Part shown: positions 49,479 to 58,320 of the stretch, piece by piece
Position numbering within the stretch: position 1 is the stretch's first letter
How the letters are laid out: each line of letters begins with the position of its first letter
Source: Betaproteobacteria bacterium
Lineage (GTDB): Bacteria; Pseudomonadota; Gammaproteobacteria; Burkholderiales; JAEUOS01
Assembly: GCA_028292405.1 (NCBI GenBank)
Contig: JAQGMJ010000087.1
Location: 124,001-188,000, forward strand
DNA: 64,000 nt
Reading direction: 5' to 3'
Position numbers and translations under genes: made by a program
Notes under the pieces: model-generated
What the model saw: the letters and a program-made list of their open reading frames with translations, nothing else
What the model was told of the DNA's origin: nothing
Databases searched by the model: none

Positions 49479-50789
49479 TCAGCGCCCCGCCCCGGCGCTG
49501 CCGGTGTCGGCCGCGCCGTGCGCCAGTACCGCGCCATCCATCGGCACCGGCGCGCCATCGCGATACTCAGCTTCGATCGGCGTGCGGTCGATCAAGCCCT
49601 CGTGGACCGCCAGCCGCCCGGTGACGCCATCGAGTTCGAACGCGCCGCGCCGGCGCGCCAATTGCTCGGCGACGCGAAAGGCGTCGATGCCCAGAGCGTA
49701 CAGGCGTTCGAGGTCGGCCGATAGCTGCGGCGTGGCGTGGGGATAGACCATCACGGCAGTATGGTCCGGCTGATGCAGCCAGGGCATGTCGAAGAAACGC
49801 AGGCCGTTGAGGTCGTTCAGTTTCAGCGGCTCGACCCGGCCGGCCGCCACCGCTACTGCACCCTCGGCCTTGGGCGGCACGGAGTACACCTGGGAAGTCG
49901 AAATGACCATGGTGTTGCGCCCGAGAAAGGGCTTGATCACGCGCGCGCGCTCGGCGTCGGCGGCGAGGAACACCACGTCGCCTTTCAGGCGCTCGACCCC
50001 GCGCTTGATCTTCACCGGGTTGCCGGCGTATTCCAGGGTGTCCTTGATGGTGCCGCCGAGCTTGATCCAGGCGTCGGAAAAAGCGGCGGCGGCGCGCCTG
50101 GACAGCGGCGAGGGGGTGGTGACGATCACCGCGCCGCCGGCCTCCGAGCGGTAGGCGGTCTCGGCCGCCAGCTTGGCTTCCAGTTCGGTGGACAACGACA
50201 GCACGTAGAGGCCGCGCGCGTTGCTGAGCGCGCCGTCAGGCGCATTGAGCATTAGGGTCGGCACGCGGATGGCCTCGTTTTGCACCGCCGCCGCCTCGGT
50301 CTTGGTCAGGGGACCGACGATCACCGCGACATTCTTCGCCAGCGCCTCCTGGTAGGCCGCCACCGCGCCGGCGGCGCTGCCGTCGGTCTCCAGCACCTGC
50401 ACCACCGGCTTGTCGTTCGACACTTCGCGCGCCACCAGGAAGCCCTTGCGGGTGACTTCGGCGGCGCGCTCGAAGCCGGGCGCCTTGGCGGGCAGGATCA
50501 GTGCGATGCCGGTGGGCGGCCCCGGCGCGGCGGCCGGCGGAGTGACCGTGGGAGTGACCGTGGGAGTAACTACGGGCGTAGCCGGCGTGACCGCCGCCGG
50601 TCCGGCAACAGCGCCCGGCGGACGAAGCGCGGCGCCAGCGCTTGCCGGATCGGCCTGCGCGCCGCACAATGCGGGCGTCGCCGCCAAGGCGCACCCCAGC
50701 AACAGCGGCAGCAGCGCGCGCGCCGCACGCGGCACGCCGCCGGGCACGGACGAGAACACTTTCCTGAAATGGCTGTGACCGCAGATCAA
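49479..50789 (-). CDS. lpoA: LpoA-like penicillin-binding protein activator
   Basis: 436-residue periplasmic-binding-like protein of the LppC/LpoA family, which activates PBP1a from the outer membrane. It seems to start at TTG with AGGGAAG upstream; the signal peptide is ALLPLLLGCALAATPALCGAQA. Residues ~65-92 are a Pro/Thr linker (VTPTVTPTVTPP) encoded by 12-bp repeats. The type-1 periplasmic fold follows (IALILPAKAPGFERAAEV, VIVGPLTKTEAAAVQN). The large TPR domain of enteric LpoA is missing, as in other betaproteobacteria. Divergent from rsmI, only ~45 bp apart. Confidence 0.85.
   Translation of the reverse strand: MICGHSHFRKVFSSVPGGVPRAARALLPLLLGCALAATPALCGAQADPASAGAALRPPGAVAGPAAVTPATPVVTPTVTPTVTPPAAAPGPPTGIALILPAKAPGFERAAEVTRKGFLVAREVSNDKPVVQVLETDGSAAGAVAAYQEALAKNVAVIVGPLTKTEAAAVQNEAIRVPTLMLNAPDGALSNARGLYVLSLSTELEAKLAAETAYRSEAGGAVIVTTPSPLSRRAAAAFSDAWIKLGGTIKDTLEYAGNPVKIKRGVERLKGDVVFLAADAERARVIKPFLGRNTMVISTSQVYSVPPKAEGAVAVAAGRVEPLKLNDLNGLRFFDMPWLHQPDHTAVMVYPHATPQLSADLERLYALGIDAFRVAEQLARRRGAFELDGVTGRLAVHEGLIDRTPIEAEYRDGAPVPMDGAVLAHGAADTGSAGAGR
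50539..50574. repeat. 12-bp tandem repeat inside lpoA
   Basis: Three near-identical copies of GGAGTGACCGTG (the third is GGAGTAACTACG). In frame they encode a Val-Thr-Pro-Thr linker. Slippage could change linker length without a frameshift. Confidence 0.7.
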
Positions 50790-50834
50790 ATGCGCTTCCC
50801 TGGGAGCGATCCGGCAACCGCAAACGATGCGGAA

Positions 50835-51701
50835 ATGCCTATGGCCGCATTATATGTGGTTGCCACCCCCATCGGTAACCTGGGTGATATCAGCGCGCGC
50901 GCATTGCAGGTATTAAAGGCGGTTGACGCCATCGCCGCTGAAGACACCCGCACCTCCGGCCCGCTGCTGTCGCACTACGGCATCGGCACCCGCCTGTTCG
51001 CCGCCCACGAGCACAACGAGGCGCAGGCGGCGGAGAAGGCGATCGGCCTGCTCCGCGAGGGCAGGCGGGTGGCGCTGATCAGCGACGCCGGCACCCCGGC
51101 GATCTCCGACCCCGGCGCCCGCCTGGTGCGCGCGGTGCGCGCGGCCGGCTTCGCGGTGATCCCGGTGCCGGGGGCGAATGCCGCCGCCGCCGCGCTCTCG
51201 GCCTCCGGCTTCGAGGGCGCGTTTCATTTCGCCGGCTTCCTGCCCGCCAAGAGCACCGGGCGGCGCGCCGCCCTGCGCGCGCTCGCCGGCGTGCCGGCCA
51301 CGCTGGTGCTGTACGAGGCGCCGCACCGCATTCTCGATCTCGCCGCCGACCTCGCCGCCGAATTGCCGCCCGAACGCCGCCTGGTGCTGGCGCGCGAGCT
51401 GACCAAGCGCTTCGAGTCGATCCACGCCACCACCGTCGGCGAAGCGCTGGCGTGGCTACAGGGCGACGAGTACCGGCAGCGCGGCGAATTCGTGGTGCTG
51501 ATCGAAGCGCCGGTCGTCGCGAAAAACGACGACACCCTCGATGCCGAAGCAGAGCGCGTGCTCGGCCTGCTATTGGCGGAACTACCGGTCAGCAGCGCGT
51601 CCAGACTGGCCGCCGACATCACGCGCGCGCCGCGCAAGGCGCTGTATGCACGCGCACTGCAACTCAAGGCCGACGGCGACGACGACGGCAGTGAAACGTA
51701 A
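50835..51701 (+). CDS. rsmI: 16S rRNA C1402 2'-O-ribose methyltransferase
   Basis: 288-residue SAM enzyme methylating the ribose of C1402 near the P site. ALYVVATPIGNLGDISARAL (res ~5-24) is the family opening, EDTRTSGPLLSHYGI near 37 and SDAGTPAISDPG near 83 bind substrate and SAM, and AGFLPAKSTGRRAAL near 135 follows. VLYEAPHRILD near 157 is also conserved. Starts at 50790, 50835 and 50841 are in frame; I chose 50835 because GCGGAA precedes it closely. Divergent from lpoA as in E. coli. Confidence 0.95.
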   Translation: MPMAALYVVATPIGNLGDISARALQVLKAVDAIAAEDTRTSGPLLSHYGIGTRLFAAHEHNEAQAAEKAIGLLREGRRVALISDAGTPAISDPGARLVRAVRAAGFAVIPVPGANAAAAALSASGFEGAFHFAGFLPAKSTGRRAALRALAGVPATLVLYEAPHRILDLAADLAAELPPERRLVLARELTKRFESIHATTVGEALAWLQGDEYRQRGEFVVLIEAPVVAKNDDTLDAEAERVLGLLLAELPVSSASRLAADITRAPRKALYARALQLKADGDDDGSET

Positions 51702-51741
51702 CCCGGTAAACGCCGTAGGCCCGTCGTCCTGCAGCCCGGTC

Positions 51742-52788
51742 CTATTTGAGGACGAACACCGGCGAGAACTGCAGGGTCTCGCGGATTTTCTCCGCCGCCG
51801 CGCCGGCCTCGGCGCGGTCCTTGTACGGCCCCAGTTGCACGCGGAACAGGCGGTCGCGAGCGACGATGTAGATCGTCTCGTTGAGCCAGTTCAACTGCTG
51901 GTAGACCTTGGTGCGGAACTCCTCGGCGCCATCGCGCGAGCCGAAGGCGCCCAGCTGCAGGTAGACGCCGTCCGGTTGGGTGGCGGTGGGCAGCGCCTGC
52001 ACGCGGGCGCTGGCTTCGGCCACCGGCGCGCTCACCACCACCGATGAAGCCTGAGGCGGCGGCGGTATTGTCGCTGCCTGCGGCGCGAGATCAGGCGGCA
52101 GTGTGGTGTCTGCCTGCGGGACCGGGACCGAGGTCCGGAGCGCGGGCGCAGCCGCCACCAGCACCGGCGGCTCGTAGCGGCCGTCACCATGCACCTGCTC
52201 GATTTCCACCGTGGTGCTGCCCTGGTTCACATAGCCCAGCTTCAGCGCGGCGGTGTAGGACAGGTCGATGATGCGCTCGGAGTGAAACGGCCCACGGTCG
52301 TTCACCCGCACGATCACCGAGCGGCTGTTGGAGAGATTGGTGACGCGCACATAGCTCGGAATCGGCAGGGTGGGATGGGCGGCCGTCATGCCGTACATGT
52401 TGTAGGACTCGCCGGAGGAAGTCCTTTGCCCGTGGAACTTGCGGCCATACCAGGAGGCGACGCCGCGCTGCTTGAGAGTACCGCTGACCGGGGTCGGCGA
52501 ATAGGTCTTGCCGAACACCACGTAGGGCCGGTTGGCCGCGCTTTTCAGCGGCGGCTCGTCGCGCGGCACCGCGTCGGGCGTGAGTTCAAGATTCGGCGGC
52601 GGATTGTCGCCGGGGCCATCGTCCAGGTAATAGCCGCCGCCGCGGCGCTGCACCACGCCCGGCGCGGCGGGGGCGGCGCCCGGCGGCGCGGCGCTGGGCG
52701 AAGGTGGAGGTGCCCGGTAGGCAGTGGTGCCGCAGCCGCCCAGTAGCAGCAGGGCGAGGGTGAAAGCGAAAAGCAGGGCGCGCTGCAT
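51742..52788 (-). CDS. rlpA: septal ring lytic transglycosylase RlpA
   Basis: 348-residue lipoprotein that cleaves denuded peptidoglycan at division. Lipobox LLGGC (res ~15-19), then a Pro/Ala linker. The double-psi barrel domain has GVASWYGRKFHGQRTSSGE near 108-126, with the catalytic His and Asp: TAAHPTLPIPS and VRVNDRGPFHSERIIDLS near 160. The C-terminal ~75 residues are a SPOR domain (GVYLQLGAFGSRDGAEEF). It lies 5 bp after ubiE, probably in one transcript. Confidence 0.95.
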   Translation of the reverse strand: MQRALLFAFTLALLLLGGCGTTAYRAPPPSPSAAPPGAAPAAPGVVQRRGGGYYLDDGPGDNPPPNLELTPDAVPRDEPPLKSAANRPYVVFGKTYSPTPVSGTLKQRGVASWYGRKFHGQRTSSGESYNMYGMTAAHPTLPIPSYVRVTNLSNSRSVIVRVNDRGPFHSERIIDLSYTAALKLGYVNQGSTTVEIEQVHGDGRYEPPVLVAAAPALRTSVPVPQADTTLPPDLAPQAATIPPPPQASSVVVSAPVAEASARVQALPTATQPDGVYLQLGAFGSRDGAEEFRTKVYQQLNWLNETIYIVARDRLFRVQLGPYKDRAEAGAAAEKIRETLQFSPVFVLK

Positions 52789-52793
52789 CGGCC

Positions 52794-53549
52794 TTAGTAT
52801 TTGAACCCGCGGTGCAGGGCGACCACGCCCGCCGTCAGGTTGAAATAGTCGGCGCGGTCGAAGCCCGCGTTAAGCATCATGCCCTTCAGGGTTTCCTGAT
52901 CGGGATGCATGCGGATCGACTCGGCGAGGTATTGGTAGCTCGCCGCGTCGTTGGCCACCAGCTTGCCCAGGCGCGGCAGGATGCCGAAGGAGTAGGCGTC
53001 GTAGGGCGCCTTCAGCGGCGTCCACACCTTGGAGAACTCCAGCACCAGCAGGCGCCCGCCGGGGCGCAGCACGCGGCCCATCTCGGCGAGCGCCGCGTCC
53101 TTGTGGGTCATGTTGCGCAGGCCGAAGGCGACGCTGACGATGTCGAAGTATTCGTCCGGGAAGGGCAGCTTCTCTGCGTCGCACTGCGCCACCGGCAGGA
53201 TGCGCCCGCGATCGGTGAGGCGGTCGCGGCCGACGCCCAGCATGCTGCCGTTGATGTCGGTGAGCCAGACTTCGCCGGCGGGTTTCGATTTATCCGCGCC
53301 ACCCACATTCACTTTGCCCGCGAACGCATAGGCAAGGTCACCGGTACCGCCGGCCACATCGAGCACGCGCATGCCGGGGCGCGCGCCGCTTTGCGCGATG
53401 GCGAAAGCCTTCCATGCCCGATGCGCGCCCATCGACATCAGGTCGTTCATCACGTCGTACTTGCGCGCGACGGAGGCGAACACCTCGCGCACCTTGCCGG
53501 CCTTTTCGCGCTCGTCTACGGTCTCGTAACCGAAGTGGGTGTCGGACAT
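52794..53549 (-). CDS. ubiE: ubiquinone/menaquinone C-methyltransferase UbiE
   Basis: 251-residue C-methyltransferase of quinone synthesis. VRVLDVAGGTGDLAYAFAG-like (MRVLDVAGGTGDLAY, near 60) is the SAM loop. FDIVSVAFGLRNMTHKDAALAEMGRVLRPGGRLLVLEFSK near 135-175 is diagnostic of UbiE/MenG. The DFGYETVDEREKAGKVREVF segment at the start is the usual lead. It lies 10 bp past the DUF971 gene. Confidence 0.97.
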   Translation of the reverse strand: MSDTHFGYETVDEREKAGKVREVFASVARKYDVMNDLMSMGAHRAWKAFAIAQSGARPGMRVLDVAGGTGDLAYAFAGKVNVGGADKSKPAGEVWLTDINGSMLGVGRDRLTDRGRILPVAQCDAEKLPFPDEYFDIVSVAFGLRNMTHKDAALAEMGRVLRPGGRLLVLEFSKVWTPLKAPYDAYSFGILPRLGKLVANDAASYQYLAESIRMHPDQETLKGMMLNAGFDRADYFNLTAGVVALHRGFKY

Positions 53550-53559
53550 GGGCGATCCT

Positions 53560-53934
53560 TTAAGCGTCGCGCGAGGCGTGCGCCTCTTTCAGGCGCCGGA
53601 TGTAGTCGGTCCACATCACGTCCTGGTGCTCGCCCAGTTCGTAGAGGTAGTCCCAGGAATAGATGCCGGTATCGTGGCCGTCGGAAAACCGCGGCTGGAT
53701 GGCGTAGTTGCCCACCTGCTCGACACCGCTGATGTCGACTTTGCGCTTGCCCACCTGCAGCGTTTCCTGCCCGGGCCCGTGGCCGCGCACTTCTGCCGAG
53801 GGCGAGTAGACGCGCAGAAATTCGAAGGGCAACTCGAAACGGGCGCCGTCGGAAAAAGCGATTTCCAGCCGCCGCGACTGCTGGTGCAGCTTGATTTCGG
53901 TCGGCAGGGGAGAGTCTTTGGAGAGGCCAGCCAT
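53560..53934 (-). CDS. DUF971 family protein
   Basis: 124-residue protein. LEIAFSDGARFELPFEFLRVYSPSAEVRGHGP (res ~23-54) and ISWDYLYELGEHQDVMW-like IYSWDYLYELGEHQDVMW near 90 are the DUF971 signatures, the same fold as the N terminus of gamma-butyrobetaine hydroxylases. The His/Cys metal ligands of that domain are not obvious. A consensus -10 (TATAGT, 53944-53949 on the minus strand) ends 9 bases before the ATG, so the mRNA may be leaderless. An open frame continuing far upstream is the neighbour's shadow. Confidence 0.85.
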   Translation of the reverse strand: MAGLSKDSPLPTEIKLHQQSRRLEIAFSDGARFELPFEFLRVYSPSAEVRGHGPGQETLQVGKRKVDISGVEQVGNYAIQPRFSDGHDTGIYSWDYLYELGEHQDVMWTDYIRRLKEAHASRDA

Positions 53935-53953
53935 TGCGGGCGGACTATAGCAT

Positions 53954-53986
53954 GGCGCCGCGCGCTTTTCCCCTTCGCGCGGCGCC
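53954..53986. repeat. 11-bp GC-rich stem-loop
   Basis: GGCGCCGCGCG and CGCGCGGCGCC with an 11-nt loop, upstream of the DUF971 promoter. On the plus strand it is followed by GCTTTTCCC. It may end leftward transcription from the 557-residue gene, although the U-run is on the other strand. Confidence 0.55.
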
Positions 53987-54047
53987 GCTTTTCCCTTCCC
54001 CCTCACCCTCCCGCCCTCTCCTGCCTGATCCCGCCTGGGTCCACCCT

Positions 54048-55721
54048 CTAGTTCGTCATGTAGGCTTCGACCACCTCGAAATCGACGCCCCGCTGCAGCA
54101 GCTTTTCGAACATCATGCGATAGCTCTTGTCGCCTTCGCGCGCTTCGACCACACGCCGCGGCTTGAACCAGCCGACCGGCGCGACCACCCGGAAGCCGCT
54201 TTCGCCGGCAACGCCTACGCGCAGCATAAAGGCCGGCTGGAACTGGCGTCCGCCCTGGGCGTTGATGCCCGTGGCGCGCAGCGCGATACCGGAAAGCTTG
54301 CCGTGCAGGATCTGCAGGCCGGCCTCCACCGCACCGGGCGCGTCCAGCCCCGGCGCGCTGCGTTCCAGCGAAGTCTCCGGCTCGGTCAGCCAGCGGATTT
54401 CCGCCAGCAGCACCGCGCCGCCCGCGCCTAAGCGCAACGTGGTGAGCTGGCCGCGGCGCAGGCGCGCGCCGGCGGCGACGCGGCGCAGGCGAAAGCCACT
54501 GGCGCTTTCGTCCTGCAGTTCCCACTCCTCGAACTGGCGCGCCACCGCCTCGCCCAGCGCATCGTTTTTCGCCTGCGCGGCGTGCTGGAACATGAAGATT
54601 TCCTCGGCGTGGCGCCGGCTCATCAGCGGGTCTTTTTGCTCTTCGGCAAGAAACGCCTCGCCGGTCACCATGCGGTAGAGCACCGAAAAATCGGTGACGG
54701 CGTGCGCCAGGGCGATGCGGTTGCCCGCGCCGGCCTGCGGGCGCGCGAGCAACCGCGTGTGGGCGCGGCCGTTCGACTCTTCGCACCAGGCGCTGTGCAG
54801 TCGCTTGAGCAGGTCGTCGGCGCCGGCATGATGAAAGGAAGCCGGCAGGCGCAGCTCGTCCGGCTTGGCGCCGAGGGCCAGCTTGTGCATGCGCCGGCGC
54901 AGGCTGCGCGAAACCAGGGTGACATCGAGCATATGCGTCCAGCGGCCGGCGGTGATCACCTTGACGCATTGCCTGCCGCTGCCCTCGGCCACCGGCGGCA
55001 GATCGGACATGATCGGCGCACCCTTGCCGGCGGAGCGCCAGGCCATCGTGGTCTTGCCCTCCCAGGCTTCGGCCAGCTCGATCACGCACTCGCGCTCGCG
55101 CCCCGCCGCCGCCGCGCCGGCGCCCTGGCGGATCAGCAGGGCGCGGCGATAAATGGCGGCGACATTGGTGCCGCGCTTCGGGTGCAGGCTGTCAGCCACC
55201 GTGGCGGTGAGCACGCGGCTGTCCTGCGCCAGCTCGAAATAATTCTGCAGGCTGTCGAAGGCGGACTGGTCGATCGCTTGGCCAGCGCGCACGTGCCCGG
55301 CGATCGAGACGCAGACCAGGCCGGCGGCGCGCGCCAGGCACAGCGCCAGGTGCGGCTGCATCGCGGCGTCGCCCGACAGGGCGGCATTGGCGCAATGCCA
55401 GTAGGCGCTTTCCAGGCGCAGCCACAGGTGCTTGGCGTGGGCGAAGGCGTTGCGCTCGGTGGGGCCCAGGGGCAGCGGCTTGGCCACGTAGCGGCCGCCG
55501 TAGGCACGGTCGATCTCGGTGAAATGGCCGCGCAGGGTTTCGAGAATCTCCAGCCGGTCCAGCGCCGGCAGGGTGGAATCCTCCAGTTCTGCCAGCAGCC
55601 CCGCCACTGCGTGATGGGCGGCGCGCGCGTCGGTGACCGGTTGCTCCCTGAGCCACTCCTTGGCGCCGCGAGCGTTGGTCACGCCGGGCCGCTGGTTCAG
55701 CAGAAATTCGGTATGCAACAT
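54048..55721 (-). CDS. uncharacterised PilZ-like large protein, paralogue A
   Basis: 557 residues with no signal peptide. It begins with a helical domain (residues ~1-250). The C-terminal part has WELQDESASGFRLRRVAAGARLRRGQLTTLR (~415-445), which corresponds to the 'DES.SG.RL' stretch of the protein at 59-61 kb. The pattern (short beta-rich segment after D-x-S-x-x-G) is reminiscent of PilZ-type c-di-GMP receptors, but the RxxxR motif is not clear. A ribosome site GGAGGAAAA precedes the ATG. Promoter TTGTCA-17-TAGGAT lies upstream. Function unknown. Confidence 0.75.
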   Translation of the reverse strand: MLHTEFLLNQRPGVTNARGAKEWLREQPVTDARAAHHAVAGLLAELEDSTLPALDRLEILETLRGHFTEIDRAYGGRYVAKPLPLGPTERNAFAHAKHLWLRLESAYWHCANAALSGDAAMQPHLALCLARAAGLVCVSIAGHVRAGQAIDQSAFDSLQNYFELAQDSRVLTATVADSLHPKRGTNVAAIYRRALLIRQGAGAAAAGRERECVIELAEAWEGKTTMAWRSAGKGAPIMSDLPPVAEGSGRQCVKVITAGRWTHMLDVTLVSRSLRRRMHKLALGAKPDELRLPASFHHAGADDLLKRLHSAWCEESNGRAHTRLLARPQAGAGNRIALAHAVTDFSVLYRMVTGEAFLAEEQKDPLMSRRHAEEIFMFQHAAQAKNDALGEAVARQFEEWELQDESASGFRLRRVAAGARLRRGQLTTLRLGAGGAVLLAEIRWLTEPETSLERSAPGLDAPGAVEAGLQILHGKLSGIALRATGINAQGGRQFQPAFMLRVGVAGESGFRVVAPVGWFKPRRVVEAREGDKSYRMMFEKLLQRGVDFEVVEAYMTN

Positions 55722-56290
55722 AGGGCTTTTCCTCCAGAGCGCGCCCGGCAGAATGCCGACGCCATGACATCGCTTAATCCTACGTCAGCCCCATCAATAT
55801 GACAAGTGCATATTACTAGCGGTATCCGGCGCCCTATAAAAGGACAGTTTTTAAAGTTCGACAACGCACCACGTCGGTGCAAAATGGTGAGGATTTCACC
55901 GAAAACACGGTAAATAACGGTGTTTTGGCGAAAATCGCCGGGCGACCCTGAGAAAACCTGAGTTTTTCACTTTTTGCCGGACGGATCAGCGGGAGGGCAA
56001 ACACATTTGCCGTAATGCCATCAATCGGACGGCGCGAGAGGTTGCAAACGTCAAAAGAGGGCCTCAGCGTCCCGGCCAATCGCAGGACATCAAACGCGGC
56101 CGTCCGTAAAAGCCCGAATCAAGCACCGCGAAGCCGCGCCACCGGTAACAAACATACAGGAAGCGAAGCGCTAAGTGTGGTTGATTCGCGTGTGCCGATG
56201 CACGCGTCGCCGCCGGACGATGGCGCATAATTGCGTGCCTGTTTGGCACCCCGGGCGCCGCACCAAACTTCACTTACCTCGAAACCTGTA
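55722..56290. other. 569-bp regulatory gap between divergent genes
   Basis: No credible gene. Left side: a good promoter for the minus-strand gene (55777-55805). Middle: AAAACAC/GTGTTTT arms separated by 11 bp and a GGCGA-AAA-TCGCC hairpin, in sequence noticeably more AT-rich than its flanks. Right side: no clear promoter for the plus-strand gene except a CATAAT -10-like box. Confidence 0.55.
55777..55805 (-). promoter_or_regulatory. sigma70 promoter of the 557-residue protein gene
   Basis: Minus-strand TTGTCA and TAGGAT with exactly 17 bp between. Predicted start near 55770, about 50 nt before the ATG. Confidence 0.6.
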
Positions 56291-57217
56291 ATGACGAAAG
56301 CCAACAACTCCCTTCTGCGCGCCGCCGGTTACCAGGGCGCGGGCATCAACGCCACCGTGCTGCCGCAATTCGTCGACGCCTGCCGCCCCGCGCTGGGCAC
56401 GGACGCCTGCAGCGCCGAGCTCGACGTCACCGCCGCCGGCGAGACCGCGCAAAGCCTGTTCAAGAGCGTCGCCGAGGGAGGGCGCGAAGTGGCCTACATG
56501 GCCTCCGGCTATCTCTCGGCGCAGGTGAGCGAACTGGGGGTGCTGGACCTGCCGTTTCACGTGAGCGAACGCGAGCGCGCGGTAGGCTCGCTCGACGGCG
56601 CGGCCGGCCAGATGATCCGCGCGGCGGTGGCGGCGAAATCGAAGCTGCGGGTGCTGGGCTTCTGGGACAACGGCTTTCGCCATGTGAGCAACCGGGTGCG
56701 CGACATCCGCACGCCCGCCGATTGCGGCGGCCTGATCTGCCGCACGCTCGACAGCGCGCTCTATCGCGAGTCGCTGACCGCCCTCGGCTTCACGCCGGTC
56801 ACCGCCGACGTCAAGCTCCTGCGCCAGATGGTCGCCAGCGGCGAAGTCGACGCGCAGGAAAACCCGCTCACCAACACCATCAACTTCCACCTCTACGAGC
56901 ACCACAAGCACGTCAGCCTGACCGGCCACTTTTTCGGCGTGATGCTGCTGGTGTGCCATGCGCCCTGGTTCGATGCCCTGAGCCGTGCGCAGCAGGAAGC
57001 GGTGCAGGCCGCCGCCGCCGCCGCCACCGCGCGGCAACGCCGCCTGGCCGCCGCCGAGGACGAGACCGGGGTGGCGACGCTTGAGTCCAGGGGCGTGAAG
57101 GTGATTGCGGCGGCCGACATTGATCTGGCGGCAATGCGCGAACGCTGCGCGCCCATTGTCGTGCGCGCCAGCGCGGCGCTGCCGCCGGCGCTGGTCGCGG
57201 CGTACGGCCGCGACTGA
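56291..57217 (+). CDS. DctP-like TRAP substrate-binding protein lacking a signal peptide
   Basis: 308 residues from MTKANNSLLRAAG. The chain resembles TRAP-transporter solute receptors: SLFKSVAEGGREVAYMASGYLS near 57, LRVLGFWDNGFRHVSNRVRDIRTPADCGGLICRT near 119-152 (the arginine that clamps a carboxylate), and VDAQENPLTNTINFHLYEHHKHVSLTGHFFGVM near 188. No hydrophobic leader is present, and an in-frame extension to 56231 does not add one. No DctQ or DctM gene is nearby. It may act in the cytoplasm, or the true start may be missed. Confidence 0.75.
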   Translation: MTKANNSLLRAAGYQGAGINATVLPQFVDACRPALGTDACSAELDVTAAGETAQSLFKSVAEGGREVAYMASGYLSAQVSELGVLDLPFHVSERERAVGSLDGAAGQMIRAAVAAKSKLRVLGFWDNGFRHVSNRVRDIRTPADCGGLICRTLDSALYRESLTALGFTPVTADVKLLRQMVASGEVDAQENPLTNTINFHLYEHHKHVSLTGHFFGVMLLVCHAPWFDALSRAQQEAVQAAAAAATARQRRLAAAEDETGVATLESRGVKVIAAADIDLAAMRERCAPIVVRASAALPPALVAAYGRD

Positions 57218-57267
57218 AGCGGCGGGCGGAGCGATCCGGCGCCGGGCTTCGGCCATAAACCGTCGGC

Positions 57268-57273
57268 TATAAT
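57268..57273 (+). promoter_or_regulatory. -10 box upstream of the FkbM-like gene
   Basis: Perfect TATAAT, 40 bp before the ATG, with only a weak -35 17 bp upstream. The preceding gene ends 50 bp earlier. Confidence 0.4.
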
Positions 57274-57313
57274 CGATTCGATCGACCACGTTATTTTTTA
57301 AAGGCACTTCAAG

Positions 57314-58252
57314 ATGCTGGGAAGGTTGCTGTTCAAACCGGGCGCGGAGGCGCCGGCAGCCCCGGCCCCCGGGCACGAACTGGCCGAGCTGGGCATGCAG
57401 ATCCAGCAAAGACAGCTGGAAATTACCTACAAGCAGGCCCTGTACAGTGGACAGCAATTGCTCGAAACGCTGCTGGCCGCGCCGGCGCTGGCGGACCCGA
57501 AACGCCTGGAGCGCCACGGCTGGAAGGTGTATTCGCAAAACGACGAGGACGGCATCCTGGCGGAGATTTTTCGCCGCATCGGCGCGCCGCAGCGCAGCTT
57601 TGTCGAATTCGGCTGCGGCGACGGCATGGAAAACAACAGCCTGTATTTGCTCTCGCAAGGCTGGCGCGGCCTGTGGATCGACGGCAGCGAAAACAACGCG
57701 GCGGCGATCGGCCGCGCCTATGCGCCGCTGCTCGCCTCGCGATTGCTGCAGTTCAGCCACAGTTTCGTCACCCGCGACAACATCGATGCGCTGATCGCCG
57801 CCGCCGACCTCGGGCCGGAAATCGACCTGTTGTCGATCGACCTCGACGGCAACGACTATCACGTGTGGGAGGCGATCAGCGCGGCGCGCGCGCGCGTGGT
57901 GGTGGTGGAGTACAACGCCAAATTTCGCCCGCCGAACGACTGGTGCATGGCCTACGACGCCGGCCACGAGTGGATCAAGACCGATTTTATGGGCGCTTCG
58001 CTGGAAGCGCTGACGCGCCTGGGCGAGGCGCGCGGCTACCAGCTGGTGGGCTGCACCATCATCGGGGCGAATGCATTTTTCGTGCGCCGCGACCTGGCAG
58101 CGGACAAGTTCGCCGCGCCCGCCAGTGCCGCGCATTTGTTCCAGCCGCCGCGCTATGAACTCGGCTTTTGCTTCAGGCTGCAAACCGGCCACCCCATCGA
58201 TCCGCGCACGGTGGTGCACGGCGCCACGGCGGCGCAGCAGCCGAAGCCCTGA
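57314..58252 (+). CDS. FkbM-like methyltransferase-fold protein
   Basis: 312 residues. After a ~60-residue helical lead, WKVYSQNDEDGILAEIFRRIG and FVEFGCGDGMENNSLYLL (near 98) form an unusual SAM-type loop; IDLLSIDLDGNDYHVWEAI near 175 is motif II. This order (SQNDEDGI, then GCGDG, then DLDGNDY) matches FkbM-like sequences in glycan and antibiotic loci. It is not near glycan genes here. Followed by a bidirectional terminator. Confidence 0.72.
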   Translation: MLGRLLFKPGAEAPAAPAPGHELAELGMQIQQRQLEITYKQALYSGQQLLETLLAAPALADPKRLERHGWKVYSQNDEDGILAEIFRRIGAPQRSFVEFGCGDGMENNSLYLLSQGWRGLWIDGSENNAAAIGRAYAPLLASRLLQFSHSFVTRDNIDALIAAADLGPEIDLLSIDLDGNDYHVWEAISAARARVVVVEYNAKFRPPNDWCMAYDAGHEWIKTDFMGASLEALTRLGEARGYQLVGCTIIGANAFFVRRDLAADKFAAPASAAHLFQPPRYELGFCFRLQTGHPIDPRTVVHGATAAQQPKP

Positions 58253-58270
58253 AGCGAAGCGCATGAAACG

Positions 58271-58298
58271 AAAAAAGCCGCCCGATGGGCGGCTTTTT
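58271..58298. terminator. bidirectional intrinsic terminator
   Basis: GCCGCCC-GAT-GGGCGGC stem flanked by AAAAAA on the left and TTTTT on the right. It lies between convergent genes and can serve both strands. Confidence 0.9.
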
Positions 58299-58320
58299 CA
58301 CTGTTCCGGCCAGATGAGGC

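Noticed and set aside
50539..50574. CRISPR or phase-variable repeat array in lpoA
   Set aside because: Only three 12-bp copies without spacers, in frame within a Pro/Thr linker; listed as a simple tandem repeat.
54582..55802. 406-residue plus-strand open frame over the PilZ-like gene
   Set aside because: Antisense shadow; the opposite strand has a ribosome site, a promoter and a paralogue.
56270..58264. 664-residue minus-strand open frame
   Set aside because: Shadow of the DctP-like and FkbM-like genes, crosses their intergenic promoter, Arg/His-rich with no family.
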